This document shows positions 44,186 through 54,239 of a stretch of DNA of 64,000 bases, in pieces (the first letter of the stretch is position 1; the number at the start of each line of letters is the position of its first letter). The translations under genes and the position numbers were made by a program. The DNA is from Candidatus Hydrogenedens sp. (GTDB lineage Bacteria > Hydrogenedentota > Hydrogenedentia > Hydrogenedentales > Hydrogenedentaceae). The notes below the pieces were generated by a model. That model ran no database searches. It worked only from the letters and a program-made list of their open reading frames with translations, and was not told where the DNA came from. The stretch is from NCBI GenBank assembly GCA_035361075.1, contig DAOSBX010000002.1, positions 95,721 through 159,720 on the forward strand. Reading direction: 5' to 3'.

Positions 44186-44935
44186 ATGACATTTAGATTA
44201 TTTACTATTCTTAGTTTATTTATTTGTCTTTCACACTCAAATATGAGTTTATATGCACAGGATAAAACTGAAGATAACTCCGTCGAGAAAAATCAGGAAG
44301 TTACTCCAGACCAACAAGAAAATATATCTCCACCACAAAATGAAGAAGACATTAACATTCCAGGCGATGTTATTTATTTGAAATCAGGTAAAAAGATGAA
44401 AGGGGTACAAGTATTAAGAGAACTTCCAGATAAAATTGAAGTGCAAATAAGTGAAAATATCGAGCCTCTCATTCTCCCGAGAAGACTTGTTCAAAGTATC
44501 GAATATGACAATATAGACCCCTTGAAAGAAAAGAGACTCAAAGAAGAATTAGCAAAGACACAGTCAAATACAGAAAATATTATTCCAGGAGAAGAGTTAT
44601 CAAAGGAATTTAACCAAAAAATGATAGCACCACTTTCTGACCAACCTATTGTATATGAAAATGAAGGTTTGTTAAAAATCTTGAATGATTTGACTAATAA
44701 AATAGGGGTTAAACTTGAAGTTGATGAATCTATCAAAACAATACCTTTAGAGCAAAGAAAAAAAAGTTTTAATATTTCTCCAGGAACTTCATTATATAAA
44801 TTTTTACAGACTGATTTTGCTACTGCCTATCCTATGATTTCCGTAATATATAAATATGATAAAGTCAATATATCATTAAAGACCGCTCCTACCCTTTCAC
44901 AACCACCAACTGAAACCGCACCACCTCAACAATAA
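44186..44935 (+). CDS. Exported protein with STN-like C-terminal domain
   Basis: A 249-residue secreted protein with signal peptide to about residue 24 (SLYAQ). A Glu/Gln-rich linker to about 57 follows, then a small beta domain (60-110; GDVIYLKSGKKMKGVQV, a common exported 'DxxxLKxGxxxxGxV' unit). Residues about 157-233 resemble the secretin/TonB short N-terminal (STN) fold: LLKILNDLTNKIGVKLEVDES, SFNISPGTSLYKFLQ, and IYKYDKVNISL. Such units bind partners in the periplasm. The protein stops after STN, so no secretin barrel follows. AAAAAGGAG precedes the ATG. Confidence 0.65.
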   Translation: MTFRLFTILSLFICLSHSNMSLYAQDKTEDNSVEKNQEVTPDQQENISPPQNEEDINIPGDVIYLKSGKKMKGVQVLRELPDKIEVQISENIEPLILPRRLVQSIEYDNIDPLKEKRLKEELAKTQSNTENIIPGEELSKEFNQKMIAPLSDQPIVYENEGLLKILNDLTNKIGVKLEVDESIKTIPLEQRKKSFNISPGTSLYKFLQTDFATAYPMISVIYKYDKVNISLKTAPTLSQPPTETAPPQQ

Positions 44936-44952
44936 ATCTATTACAATTTTCG

Positions 44953-47748
44953 CTATTTTTGCATAGATAATTGAAAGTTATATTTACCACTTAGAATTTT
45001 AAAATGAATGTTATTGTCAATAATTTTTATCTCTTTAATATCGCTACATGTATCTAACTCGTTATTATCGATTAATATTTTTTCAAACTGTTTTGGAACA
45101 ATTACTGTCCCTTCACAATTGGGTGGTAACAACAATTCCCATGAAATACAGCCATCATGCTTCACCCAAACAGAAAGGTACTTACCACGGGCACTTTCAT
45201 AACTACAATTCACCTTTTCAATAGGAAGTAAAAACATAGGGTTCAAAATAACTTTATTAAAAGCACAAGCATCGGGTGTCGGTCTTATACCACCTAAATA
45301 CTTATAAAACCACTCACTCACAGAACCAAACATAGGATGATTATGTGAAAAAGTATTGTCACTAAAATCCCAATGCTCCCAAAGTGTTGTTGCACCATTT
45401 TCAATCATATGAACCCAACCTGGAAATTCTTTCTGTTCTACTATGCCAAGAGCAAGTTCTGATTTTCCTAAATCAGACAAAACTCCCAATAGATATTTTG
45501 TTCCAAATATACCAGTTGTAAGCTTTTGACCTCTAAAAACAACATCATCAACTAATATTTTCCCTGCCTGTTGTAACTGGTTGGTATCGCCCATACAAAA
45601 CGCTATATACAATGCTTGATTTGCTTGTGAACCAATACCAATTTTACCATCGCTGGCATAGAATTTCTCGTTAAATTTTTGTTTAATTTGTTGTGATAAT
45701 AATTCATAATATTTTATATCTTCTTCTATACCTAAAATACCCGCCAATTTCTGCATTATAACTGCATTTAAATAATAATAGGCAGTAGCAGTTACTTCTT
45801 CTTGTTTCGGTACTATGCTTTCATGGTCACCGATACACTGTGTTTGAATACCATCCTTCGCACTTTTAACTAATAACTCAAGCCATTTCTTCGCATGCGG
45901 GTATTGTTCGTCGATAAGAGCGTTATCTCCATAATATTGGTATAAATTCCAAAGTAGAAATGGGTGTACTGTTCCCCATGCAATAGGACCAGAACCATCA
46001 CCTAATCCCATATCTGCAATTCCAACAAATGGCGCTGTTTCGGTAAAACCACCATTAGGTCTTATCTCATCAGCAAAGTCACGCACCACTTTGCGATAAA
46101 AAGCACTCATATCATAATTAAACATGGCATACTCACTGGCAGAAACAATATCGCCTCCATAACCAAATTTTTCACGATGCGGACAGTCTGTTTCTACGCT
46201 ATGTAAATTACTTAGAAGCGTCTCTGTGCATAACTTTTGGATCTGATTAATATAGGTTTCCGATGTCTCCAATGAACCAACATTCTCAACAGCGGTATGA
46301 AGCCTTTCTGACCAGATATTATTTTCTGTTATCTTTTCCAATCCCTCTATCTCAATATAACGAAAACCATGGTATGTAAAATGAGTTGTTAATTCCTCAT
46401 TATCCACTCCTTTTAATATAAATACATCTTTTTGCTCAGCAGTAAATGGCCTATCACTTACTTCTGGCACATCATGATTTTTAATTTGCCCACAAACAGA
46501 GGTCATGGGATTTAAACTCCCATCTGGATATAACAATTCACCATACCTAACCTGAATTTTTTGCCCACGTGTTCCTGTTGTAATGATATGTATCCTACAC
46601 GCACTATTTTGCCCAAAATCAACGAGCCACTTTTGCTTATCAATTTCTTTTATACTGACTGGTCGATATTTCTTCCCTACCTTTATAGGTGGAATAGGTT
46701 GAGCAATCATATTCCCTAAGTTAGGTTTTAAATTAACAATTGCATTAAACCAACCAGATTCATCAATATTAGGATTATCGTTCCACCCTTCTATATCTTT
46801 TGTCCCATCATATTCTTCACCCAAATATATATTGTTTTTGACAATAGGGGATAAGGTCACTTTCCATGTTTCATCTGTGCCAATAATTGTTTTTGTTCCA
46901 TCCTTGTATGAAATTTCTATATCCGTTCTTAATTTTGGTATGCCAATGGTTAAATGTTCCCTGAGATTGTATCTTTTCCACATTTTTAATGGGAGTGGAT
47001 TATACCAGCCAGAACCTACGTATGCACCAATAATATTTATATCTTTTTTTAAATAATCAGTTATATCATAAACACTATAAAATACTTTTTTGGAATAATT
47101 AGTCCATCCAGGGTCCAATTCATGGTCACCTACTTTCTTACCATTGATAAAACATTCATAATAACCTAAACCACTTATATACATTCTTGCTTCTTCTATT
47201 TCTTTTTCGACAGGTAATGTCTTTCGGAAAATTAATGCTGGATTGAAGTGATATATCTCTTTATCACTCATATTCCGTGGATATAGAGTTTCTGGTGGCT
47301 CTATCCATTCACCCTTCCAATTTTCATTTTCAAGCAAACCTGTTTCCCACCATGAAGGCTCACTATAATTAGATACCCTTCCTTTCTGGTCCCAAATTCT
47401 AACCTTCCACCATATTTTTGTCTTAGGAAGCAACGGTTTCCCTTCATACTTTACCTGAAAATTATCGCTATCTACCTTCCCCGTATCCCATAAATCACCA
47501 ATATCATTTTTAATATCATCAAATGTCGATGAAACTAAAATTTGATATGACTTTTGAAATAAGCCTCTTTCATTCGTGATAGCCTCTAATTTCCATGTTA
47601 AACATGGATTTTTCACATCCAGCCCTAATGGACATTCTAAATATTCACATCGAAGGTCATAAATGTGGATAGGGGAGAGGCTATCTGCTCTTGCCTGAAT
47701 AAATAAGGAAACACAAATAATCATCTCAAATAAAAATATTCTAAACAT
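44953..47748 (-). CDS. Alpha-L-rhamnosidase, GH78, exported
   Basis: A 931-residue secreted enzyme with signal peptide (residues 1-21, ending ARA). The N-terminal beta domains (LTWKLEAIT, WKVRIWDQKG, WWETGLLEN) are the typical lead domains of GH78. YECFINGKKVGDHELDPGWTNYSKKVFY is the rhamnose-binding beta domain. The (alpha/alpha)6 barrel contains TDCPHREKFGYGGD, the family signature with acidic active-site residues, and GATTLWEHWD. It removes terminal rhamnose from plant or bacterial glycans. The product would feed rhaB at 8606. It is a lone gene. Confidence 0.95.
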   Translation of the reverse strand: MFRIFLFEMIICVSLFIQARADSLSPIHIYDLRCEYLECPLGLDVKNPCLTWKLEAITNERGLFQKSYQILVSSTFDDIKNDIGDLWDTGKVDSDNFQVKYEGKPLLPKTKIWWKVRIWDQKGRVSNYSEPSWWETGLLENENWKGEWIEPPETLYPRNMSDKEIYHFNPALIFRKTLPVEKEIEEARMYISGLGYYECFINGKKVGDHELDPGWTNYSKKVFYSVYDITDYLKKDINIIGAYVGSGWYNPLPLKMWKRYNLREHLTIGIPKLRTDIEISYKDGTKTIIGTDETWKVTLSPIVKNNIYLGEEYDGTKDIEGWNDNPNIDESGWFNAIVNLKPNLGNMIAQPIPPIKVGKKYRPVSIKEIDKQKWLVDFGQNSACRIHIITTGTRGQKIQVRYGELLYPDGSLNPMTSVCGQIKNHDVPEVSDRPFTAEQKDVFILKGVDNEELTTHFTYHGFRYIEIEGLEKITENNIWSERLHTAVENVGSLETSETYINQIQKLCTETLLSNLHSVETDCPHREKFGYGGDIVSASEYAMFNYDMSAFYRKVVRDFADEIRPNGGFTETAPFVGIADMGLGDGSGPIAWGTVHPFLLWNLYQYYGDNALIDEQYPHAKKWLELLVKSAKDGIQTQCIGDHESIVPKQEEVTATAYYYLNAVIMQKLAGILGIEEDIKYYELLSQQIKQKFNEKFYASDGKIGIGSQANQALYIAFCMGDTNQLQQAGKILVDDVVFRGQKLTTGIFGTKYLLGVLSDLGKSELALGIVEQKEFPGWVHMIENGATTLWEHWDFSDNTFSHNHPMFGSVSEWFYKYLGGIRPTPDACAFNKVILNPMFLLPIEKVNCSYESARGKYLSVWVKHDGCISWELLLPPNCEGTVIVPKQFEKILIDNNELDTCSDIKEIKIIDNNIHFKILSGKYNFQLSMQK

Positions 47749-47783
47749 AAGTATCCCTTTCCTTTCTATTTTTAATGTTTATT

Positions 47784-49019
47784 CTAAGTGCCAATTGCTG
47801 AGCTAAGAGTTAGCATCGGTAAAAGCATAGCAATAACTAAAAAACCAATGATAACGCCCATAATAACAATTAATAAAGGTTCGAACAAAGTAACCATCGC
47901 TTTCACTGCCCGATCTACCTCAATATCATAAGCATCAGCAATCCTTTTAGCAATAATACCGATTCTACCACTCTCTTCACCTACAGCGAACATACTTATA
48001 ACAATAGGTGGAAAATGTGGACATCGCTTCAAACTATCGCTTATACTTTCCCCTTCCTTTACCGAATCATGTGTGGTTGCTACTTCTCCTTTAACTATTT
48101 CATTAGTCATCGTATCTGCGGTAATCTTCAATGCTGTTAATACAGGAACTCCGTTATCCATAAGAGTTCCAAAAGTTCGGGCAAACTTCGCCATTTCATA
48201 ACGTTGAATAACACCCCCAATAACAGGAAATCCCAATAAAAAACGGTCTTTTTGTTTCCTCCCTTCTGGTGTCCGAAAGAAATACGAATACATCACTGTA
48301 AAAAATAAAATAAACCCTAAAATTACAGCCCACCACCAATCACCCATAAAACCACAAAATTTCATTACAATAACAGTTGGCAAGGGAAGTTGTGCATTAA
48401 AATCTTCAAACACAGCTATAAATTTAGGAAACACAAATGAAACAAGTATAAATATTGCAATGCTACCAACAATAAGCAAGAATAACGGATATATAAGTGC
48501 CGATATAACCTTGCCCCTTAATTCTTCTTCTTGCTCGCTAAATGCTACAATTCTCCACAATACCTCATCTAACATGCCTCCCGTTTCACCTGCCCGTATC
48601 ATACTACAATACATTGGCGAAAAAATCTTAGGATGCTTTTCAAACGCATCCGCAAGGTTACTCCCTTTCTGGACATCATCATAAATCTGTTCAATAACTT
48701 TAGCCATCGCTTTATTTGGTGTTTGCTCAATAATTGTCCTGAGTGCACGAGTTAACACCATCCCAGACTCAAATAAATTAGCTAATTGTCTCAAAAATAT
48801 ATTTCTATCTTTTAGGCGAATACGTTCCCATTGAGGAAATTTTATTTTGTATTTAGACTTTTTATCATCAGATGCACCTACACTTGTTTCTTCTACCCTT
48901 AATGGAAAATATCCTAATTCCCGTAGACGACTTATAACAGCCTTCTTAGATTCCGCTTCCATTTTGCCCTTAATAATCTCTGAAGGTCCCTTTTTTACCT
49001 CATATTCAAATACTGGCAT
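47784..49019 (-). CDS. gspF: GspF/PilC-type inner-membrane platform protein
   Basis: A 411-residue type II secretion or type IV pilus assembly platform. The start FEYEVKKGPSEIIKGKMEAES is the usual N-terminal domain. Two GspF repeats (about 70-200 and 270-400) each carry a membrane hairpin; the phrases IFLRQLANLFESGMVLTRAL and MAKFARTFGTLMDNGVPVL are the family signatures. It overlaps the upstream gspE by 14 bases. No pilin or secretin gene follows, so whether it builds a pilus or secretion machine is open. Confidence 0.94.
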   Translation of the reverse strand: MPVFEYEVKKGPSEIIKGKMEAESKKAVISRLRELGYFPLRVEETSVGASDDKKSKYKIKFPQWERIRLKDRNIFLRQLANLFESGMVLTRALRTIIEQTPNKAMAKVIEQIYDDVQKGSNLADAFEKHPKIFSPMYCSMIRAGETGGMLDEVLWRIVAFSEQEEELRGKVISALIYPLFLLIVGSIAIFILVSFVFPKFIAVFEDFNAQLPLPTVIVMKFCGFMGDWWWAVILGFILFFTVMYSYFFRTPEGRKQKDRFLLGFPVIGGVIQRYEMAKFARTFGTLMDNGVPVLTALKITADTMTNEIVKGEVATTHDSVKEGESISDSLKRCPHFPPIVISMFAVGEESGRIGIIAKRIADAYDIEVDRAVKAMVTLFEPLLIVIMGVIIGFLVIAMLLPMLTLSSAIGT

Positions 49020-50739
49020 GCATACCCTCCATTATTTCAGCATCCGCTGTAACACGAAGTACCTCTTCTATAGTAGTTAAACCCTCGCATATCCTTTGCC
49101 AGCCAGAAGCACGTAATGTTTTCATCCCTTCACTTATAGCCTGCTTTTTAATTGCCACAGATGTTGCCCTTTGAACAGTCATCTCTTTAATTGTTGGGGT
49201 GAAAGGCATAATCTCACAAATAGCCATTCTTCCACGGTATCCCGTATATCTACAATGTTCACAGCCTTTCCCTTTATAAAACACTCGATTCTGTTCATCC
49301 CTTTTCACACCAAACTCCGCCTCTAAAAGATATGCATCAGGTGTATCTTCTATTTTGCATTCAACACATATTTTACGTACAAGTCGTTGAGCCATTGATG
49401 CTATCATCGTACTTGAAATTAAAAAGGGTTCTATACCCATATCAATAAGTCGCGTAACCGCACCAGGAGCATCGTTCGTATGAAGTGTACTTAAAACGAG
49501 GTGCCCTGTTAGACTTGAACGTATAGCCATTTCTGCTGTTTCATAATCACGAATCTCACCTACTAACATAATATCAGGGTCATGACGTAACATCGAACGG
49601 AGTCCAGTAGCAAAATCAAAACCGATTCGTGGGTGCACCTGCATCTGCGTAATACCAGGCATTTGGTATTCAATCGGGTCTTCAATAGTTATGATTTTAC
49701 GGTCTGTCTTATTTAATTTATCCAGAGCAGCATAAAGAGTTGTTGTTTTTCCACTACCTGTTGGACCTGTAACCAAAATAATGCCGTATGGTTTTGTGAT
49801 AAAAGAATTAAATAATTTTATATCATCAGAAGAAAATCCCAATTTGTCCAATGATAAAAACATCGAAGTCCGTGATAGTATTCGTATATTGATAGTCTCA
49901 CCATGTGGAGTAGGTAATATAGATACACGAAGGTCATATTTCCCATCTCCTAAATTAGCAAGTATTTTCCCATCTTGAGGCAACCTTTTTTCGGCAATAT
50001 TAAGATTTGCCATGATTTTTATTCGTGAGACAATTGAAGAGTGGAAATTGCGAATTGAAGGAGGAACTGGAACTGGATGTAAGATACCATCTATACGAAA
50101 TCGAACACGAAGATAATCGTCAAATGGTTCTATATGAATATCTGTTGCCTCTGCACGAATGGCCTCTGCAATTAACTCATTTACGAATTTAATAATCGAA
50201 GCATCAATTGTCTCATCACCTAAATTTGCACTTACGGATACCGCCTCTAAACTAACCTCTTCAACCTGATGCTCTTCACTAACCAGAATCCGTTCAACTG
50301 TATCTGCACCAACTCCATAATAATCTTTAATTGCTTTTTGTATTTCTTTCGGCGTCGTAACAACTGGCTCTATTTTCCGCTTTAATACGAGCCGTATATC
50401 ATCAAGCAAACTTGCATTTAACGGGTCTGATATTGCAATCACCAACGTGTTATTCTTTTCTTTGATAGGTATAAATTCATAATGTGTAGCAAAACGTGCA
50501 GGAATTGATTTTATTAAATCTTTAGGTATTTCTATTTTCGAAACAATAACAAAATTTAATCCACAATAATTTGCAAGAACAGTATATATATTTTCTTCTG
50601 AGACAAATCCCTTTTGGATTAGAATCTGACTAATAGAAATACCTTTTTCATTTGCCTCTTCACGAACTTTTTTTGCCTGTTCTTCCGTAATAATACCTTC
50701 TTTTACGAAAAACTTTTCAAAGCCTTTAGGCTCTATCAT
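49006..50739 (-). CDS. gspE: GspE/PilB-type secretion ATPase
   Basis: A 577-residue hexameric ATPase. Residues about 1-140 are the MshEN domain, typical of c-di-GMP-binding PilB/MshE (ILIQKGFVSEENIYTVLANY). The ATPase domain has Walker A GPTGSGKTTTLYAAL, the Asp box HDPDIMLVGEIRDYETAEMA, and His box STLHTNDA. A zinc-type four-Cys loop (CVEC, CEHCRYTG) follows. It powers pseudopilus or pilus assembly. It lies between anti-sigma/TPR and gspF genes on the same strand. Confidence 0.95.
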   Translation of the reverse strand: MIEPKGFEKFFVKEGIITEEQAKKVREEANEKGISISQILIQKGFVSEENIYTVLANYCGLNFVIVSKIEIPKDLIKSIPARFATHYEFIPIKEKNNTLVIAISDPLNASLLDDIRLVLKRKIEPVVTTPKEIQKAIKDYYGVGADTVERILVSEEHQVEEVSLEAVSVSANLGDETIDASIIKFVNELIAEAIRAEATDIHIEPFDDYLRVRFRIDGILHPVPVPPSIRNFHSSIVSRIKIMANLNIAEKRLPQDGKILANLGDGKYDLRVSILPTPHGETINIRILSRTSMFLSLDKLGFSSDDIKLFNSFITKPYGIILVTGPTGSGKTTTLYAALDKLNKTDRKIITIEDPIEYQMPGITQMQVHPRIGFDFATGLRSMLRHDPDIMLVGEIRDYETAEMAIRSSLTGHLVLSTLHTNDAPGAVTRLIDMGIEPFLISSTMIASMAQRLVRKICVECKIEDTPDAYLLEAEFGVKRDEQNRVFYKGKGCEHCRYTGYRGRMAICEIMPFTPTIKEMTVQRATSVAIKKQAISEGMKTLRASGWQRICEGLTTIEEVLRVTADAEIMEGMHASI

Positions 50740-50821
50740 AAATAATTTTATCCTTTATATGAATATCCAAAAAATATAGATATATTATAAACAAATGACA
50801 ATATAAGATTGCATTGGTGGG

Positions 50822-51892
50822 CTATTCAGAATAGGATACTAATTGGGTTAGTGCATCGTATGCAAGATTATGAAGAGGTCTGGATTCAGAATGGGCTACA
50901 GATTGAAAATAGGTTTTTGCCTTCTCCACATCTCTCATCTGATTCCAGTAAATATTCCCTATGGCATAATTTAATTGTGCTACTGCAGATGGTTCTGTTA
51001 AATATCCTCGAAGATTCTCAAGTGCTCGAATTTGCTTTTCTGGTGTCTGATTTGTAGGCTCAATAACACAATCTATCATGGATGCTATTGCTAAATTGGC
51101 AACCATAGTTCCTGGATATTTGGATACAATCATTTCTAATTCACGAATAGGATTTTCCTTGTTAGAAAGCGCTGAGTTCAATGCATACAGAGGTTTAAAG
51201 TTTTCATTCTTCGTCTCTTCTAATAAATTATAACGATAAATTGCTTCTTGCGATGAGGAAAAGATACGAGGATAATTTTGCCGTAACTGAGAGTAAAGAC
51301 GATGTGCTTCATCATAACGTTCAGAAGAAGTATATTCAAGGTCTGCCAACATGAGAAGTGCTTGTCCAGCAATTGTTTCACCTGGATGTGATTTGATAAT
51401 CTCCTTCAATTTCTCTTTTTGATTTTCTAATGGACCCTCATAACTCATATTTTTTGCATTCTCATTTCCAATATGCAATGCAACATTGTTGTTTCTTATA
51501 TTTGAAATTTCATAAAGAAAATACGAACCAAGCACAACTGTTGCCATAACTATTATTACTGCCATACCCAACGCTAAACTTCTTGCTGGACGAAATGTAA
51601 TAAGAACATTACTCTTTGAATCAGTAACTTTGCTCATCACTTGTGGCAAAAGATTTATATTATTTACATCAATTTCACCATACAATACCTCTTGGATTTG
51701 CATTATTTGGTTTGCAAAACCGATCATTTGGTGATACTGTTCTTTACATCTCTGACATTTACCAATGTGCGTTTGAAGTTTCTTTTTCTCTACATCATCA
51801 ATCTCTTCATAACAAGCAGTAATAATTAACTTTTCGTAATAACTGCATGAATGAAAAAGGCAGTAAAACCATGAAGATAAATCTTTAATCAT
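50822..51892 (-). CDS. Zinc-finger anti-sigma factor with periplasmic TPR-like domain
   Basis: A 356-residue membrane protein. Residues about 25-60 form a ZAS/zf-HC2 motif (His42, Cys46, Cys49 in THIGKCQRC), which binds the sigma factor encoded before it. A single membrane helix follows at about 105-128 (LGMAVIIVMATVVLG). The outer part (140-350) has TPR/tol-pal-like helices (LLMLADLEYTSSERYDEAHRLYSQL, YAIGNIYWNQMRDVEKAKTYF). It starts at the stop of the sigma gene (4-base overlap), so the two are translationally coupled. Release of sigma may need RseP-type proteolysis. Confidence 0.85.
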   Translation of the reverse strand: MIKDLSSWFYCLFHSCSYYEKLIITACYEEIDDVEKKKLQTHIGKCQRCKEQYHQMIGFANQIMQIQEVLYGEIDVNNINLLPQVMSKVTDSKSNVLITFRPARSLALGMAVIIVMATVVLGSYFLYEISNIRNNNVALHIGNENAKNMSYEGPLENQKEKLKEIIKSHPGETIAGQALLMLADLEYTSSERYDEAHRLYSQLRQNYPRIFSSSQEAIYRYNLLEETKNENFKPLYALNSALSNKENPIRELEMIVSKYPGTMVANLAIASMIDCVIEPTNQTPEKQIRALENLRGYLTEPSAVAQLNYAIGNIYWNQMRDVEKAKTYFQSVAHSESRPLHNLAYDALTQLVSYSE

Positions 51893-52488
51893 AAGTCAAT
51901 ATTCCCTAATTCTTTACGAAGTTTTTGCAATGCTCTAAAAAGATGAACTTTTACACTACCGACGGTGCATCCTAAATGCTCCGCTATTTCATTCAATGAA
52001 TATCCTTGATAATGCCTTAACATAAATACAGTTTGTTGAGTTTTTGATAATCGGGTTAGTGCCATACGAATTCGCTCATCAATTTCTTTGGCACGTGCTA
52101 AATCTAAAGGACTTTCAGGAGAAGGTATATGCCTAATTTCATCTTCGCTAACTCTGGCAATATTTTCATTCAGACTTTCATGGTCTGTTCTTTTTCTCTT
52201 CCGCAAATAATCTATCGAGCGATTTACTGCTAACCTTAACAACCACGGGAGAAATGTGCCTCGTGGTTCCCATTGATTTATCTTTTCGTATGCTTTTAAT
52301 AAGACCTCTTGCGTCACATCTAAAGCGTCCTCTCGGTTACCAGTTACTCGATATGCAGTTGCATAAACTTTTCCTTGATACCTACGAACAATTTCTTCAA
52401 AGGCTTGTAAATTGCCTTCTTTCCAAAGAATTGCTAAGTCTTCATCACTGCAATTATTAAAATTTATGTTATTTTCTTTACTTTTCAT
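51889..52488 (-). CDS. ECF-subfamily RNA polymerase sigma factor
   Basis: A 199-residue ECF sigma factor. Region 2 is at about 20-95 (DVTQEVLLKAYEKINQWEP, FLPWLLRLAVNRSIDYLRKRKR); region 4 is at about 135-190 (LSKTQQTVFMLRHYQGYSLNEIAEHLG, VGSVKVHLFRALQKLRKEL). It is followed by its anti-sigma partner with a 4-base overlap. It begins 28 bases after the URO-D gene. It may control gspE/gspF directly downstream. Confidence 0.94.
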   Translation of the reverse strand: MKSKENNINFNNCSDEDLAILWKEGNLQAFEEIVRRYQGKVYATAYRVTGNREDALDVTQEVLLKAYEKINQWEPRGTFLPWLLRLAVNRSIDYLRKRKRTDHESLNENIARVSEDEIRHIPSPESPLDLARAKEIDERIRMALTRLSKTQQTVFMLRHYQGYSLNEIAEHLGCTVGSVKVHLFRALQKLRKELGNIDL

Positions 52489-52516
52489 TTATTAAACGCT
52501 TTTTTCTTACTTAATG

Positions 52517-53773
52517 TTAACTATGATTTTTCAAATTATTTATCTTTATATTTATATCCTTTAAATCCTTTGCGGTTCTATAAATCGACATTATTTTCAA
52601 AGGGTCAATCTCCGCAAGGATATTATGAATCGCACAAAAAACATAACCACTATCTTCTGCTAATATTGGAACTACTTCAGAAACCTGTGTTTTTACATCA
52701 TCTACCGTACCTAACGGCAATACCTTCTGGGTATCTATTCCACCTCCCCAAAGTACTAATTTCCCTTTACATTTCTCTTTCCACTCACGAACACTATAGT
52801 TGCCCGCTGTCCACTGGACAGGGTTCAGCACATCAAATTCTGATTCAATAACCAAGTCTATTATATCGTAAATAGCCCCACAACTATGAAAAAAGGTTTT
52901 TATCCCTGACGATATACTGTGAATATACCTATTAAATTCTCGATAATAAGGGAGAAACAACTTTTTAAATATATCTGGCGAAGCAATAAGATTATTCTGT
53001 GTCCCCCAATCATCAGCATTACACATATATACATGTATATACGGTGCTACCTTTGGTAGAAATCGTTCCAATTCAGAAATTGCATGATTTAGCATCAACT
53101 CATGTAGTTCCTTTACCTTTTCCTCATCCACAAGACAAAGCAAAGGGAAATAACCTAATCCTCCAAAATTCCCTATTCCAATCCCTAACATAGGTCCATT
53201 AAGGAACAAAGCCCTATCAGTTTCTTTATAAACCTTTTCGCAGATATTTATTGTCTTTTGAATAATCTCATCCGAAAATCTATTAGCCAATAAGTCTTCT
53301 TTTATTTTTCCTAAATCCAATTCAGGTAACTCTCCCTCAAAGTATACAGGCTGTCCACCATGCTCAGAGTCAAACACATAGGAATTTTTAGGCATTCTTA
53401 AATGATAGTCTGGCTGAGTAACAGTTCCATCTTCAAGAACATAAAACCGTTTAGCATTAATAACTTTTGCATCCAAACGACCACCAAAATCATAATTTTC
53501 CCATGTAACATCATTAGTGTACCCATTAGCAAACCCCATTCTTACTGTAATAACATCACAATCCAAAGAATTAAGCACATCCAAGTCTGGTAAAGCAAGC
53601 ATTTGGTTTGTATCATGGACATAAGGTAATCTTGGAGATAAACTCAAACTCTGAACTAATTTCGGGTATGCAAAAGCACTTATTCCTGTGGAGTCCATCC
53701 CCCCTAAATCCATAGGAACTCGATCAACATCCTGAAAATTTAATGCACGAATTACCCGTTCTCTGTGTGTCAT
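52517..53773 (-). CDS. URO-D family protein (uroporphyrinogen decarboxylase-like, non-haem)
   Basis: A 418-residue protein of the URO-D superfamily, with start TDxGxR-like MTHRERVIRALNFQDVDRVP and PLDLGG region, FHSCGAIYDIIDLVI, and NPVQWTAGNY. It lacks the uroporphyrinogen-binding FxAxPWxL motif at the N terminus, so it is not HemE. Relatives such as MtaA/MtbA use a bound zinc (here the Cys of FFHSCG) to transfer methyl groups between corrinoid and thiol partners. Many such paralogues occur in uncultured heterotrophs. Possible job: methyl transfer or demethylation; the substrate is unknown. Confidence 0.8.
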   Translation of the reverse strand: MTHRERVIRALNFQDVDRVPMDLGGMDSTGISAFAYPKLVQSLSLSPRLPYVHDTNQMLALPDLDVLNSLDCDVITVRMGFANGYTNDVTWENYDFGGRLDAKVINAKRFYVLEDGTVTQPDYHLRMPKNSYVFDSEHGGQPVYFEGELPELDLGKIKEDLLANRFSDEIIQKTINICEKVYKETDRALFLNGPMLGIGIGNFGGLGYFPLLCLVDEEKVKELHELMLNHAISELERFLPKVAPYIHVYMCNADDWGTQNNLIASPDIFKKLFLPYYREFNRYIHSISSGIKTFFHSCGAIYDIIDLVIESEFDVLNPVQWTAGNYSVREWKEKCKGKLVLWGGGIDTQKVLPLGTVDDVKTQVSEVVPILAEDSGYVFCAIHNILAEIDPLKIMSIYRTAKDLKDINIKINNLKNHS

Positions 53774-53873
53774 TATTATTGCCTCTTATAAATAAATTAT
53801 TTAATAAATGAAAACCAATAATAACAGATTCTTGCTTAGATTTTCATAGAACAAAGATTGCAGTAAAAATGAG

Positions 53874-54221
53874 TTAGATGGGTTTGTTATTTTCATCAAC
53901 ATGGACAATCACAGGTTTCCAACTTTTTGCCTGTTCCTCATCAACCTGTATAAATGCAACAATAATCAGCAAATCTCCACGTTGACCTAATCGTGCTGCA
54001 GCTCCATTTAAACAAATATCACCACTCCCCCTTTTCCCTTCTATTGCATACGTAACAAAACGGTCACCTGTATTAATATTAAAAACATGAACCGCCTCAT
54101 AAGGAAGAATACCTGCCTTTGACATTAAGTCAGGGTCAATCGTAATGCTCCCTTCATAATTAAGATTAGCATCTGTTATCTTGGCTCGATGAATTTTGCT
54201 TTTTAACATTGTTAAAAACAT
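53874..54221 (-). CDS. panD: Aspartate 1-decarboxylase proenzyme
   Basis: A 115-residue pyruvoyl enzyme making beta-alanine for pantothenate. The self-cleavage site is Gly-Ser in NYEGSITID; cleavage makes the pyruvoyl group. GSGDICLNGAAARLGQRGDLLIIVAF is the family core. Start chosen at 54221 with a GGAGG SD 7 bases upstream; an internal Met four residues later lacks an SD. It is the third pantothenate gene in a row. Confidence 0.95.
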   Translation of the reverse strand: MFLTMLKSKIHRAKITDANLNYEGSITIDPDLMSKAGILPYEAVHVFNINTGDRFVTYAIEGKRGSGDICLNGAAARLGQRGDLLIIVAFIQVDEEQAKSWKPVIVHVDENNKPI

Positions 54222-54239
54222 TTTTTAACCTCCATTCAA

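Noticed and set aside
52517..53773. HemE (haem biosynthesis)
   Set aside because: The substrate motif at the N terminus is absent and the protein is longer than HemE.
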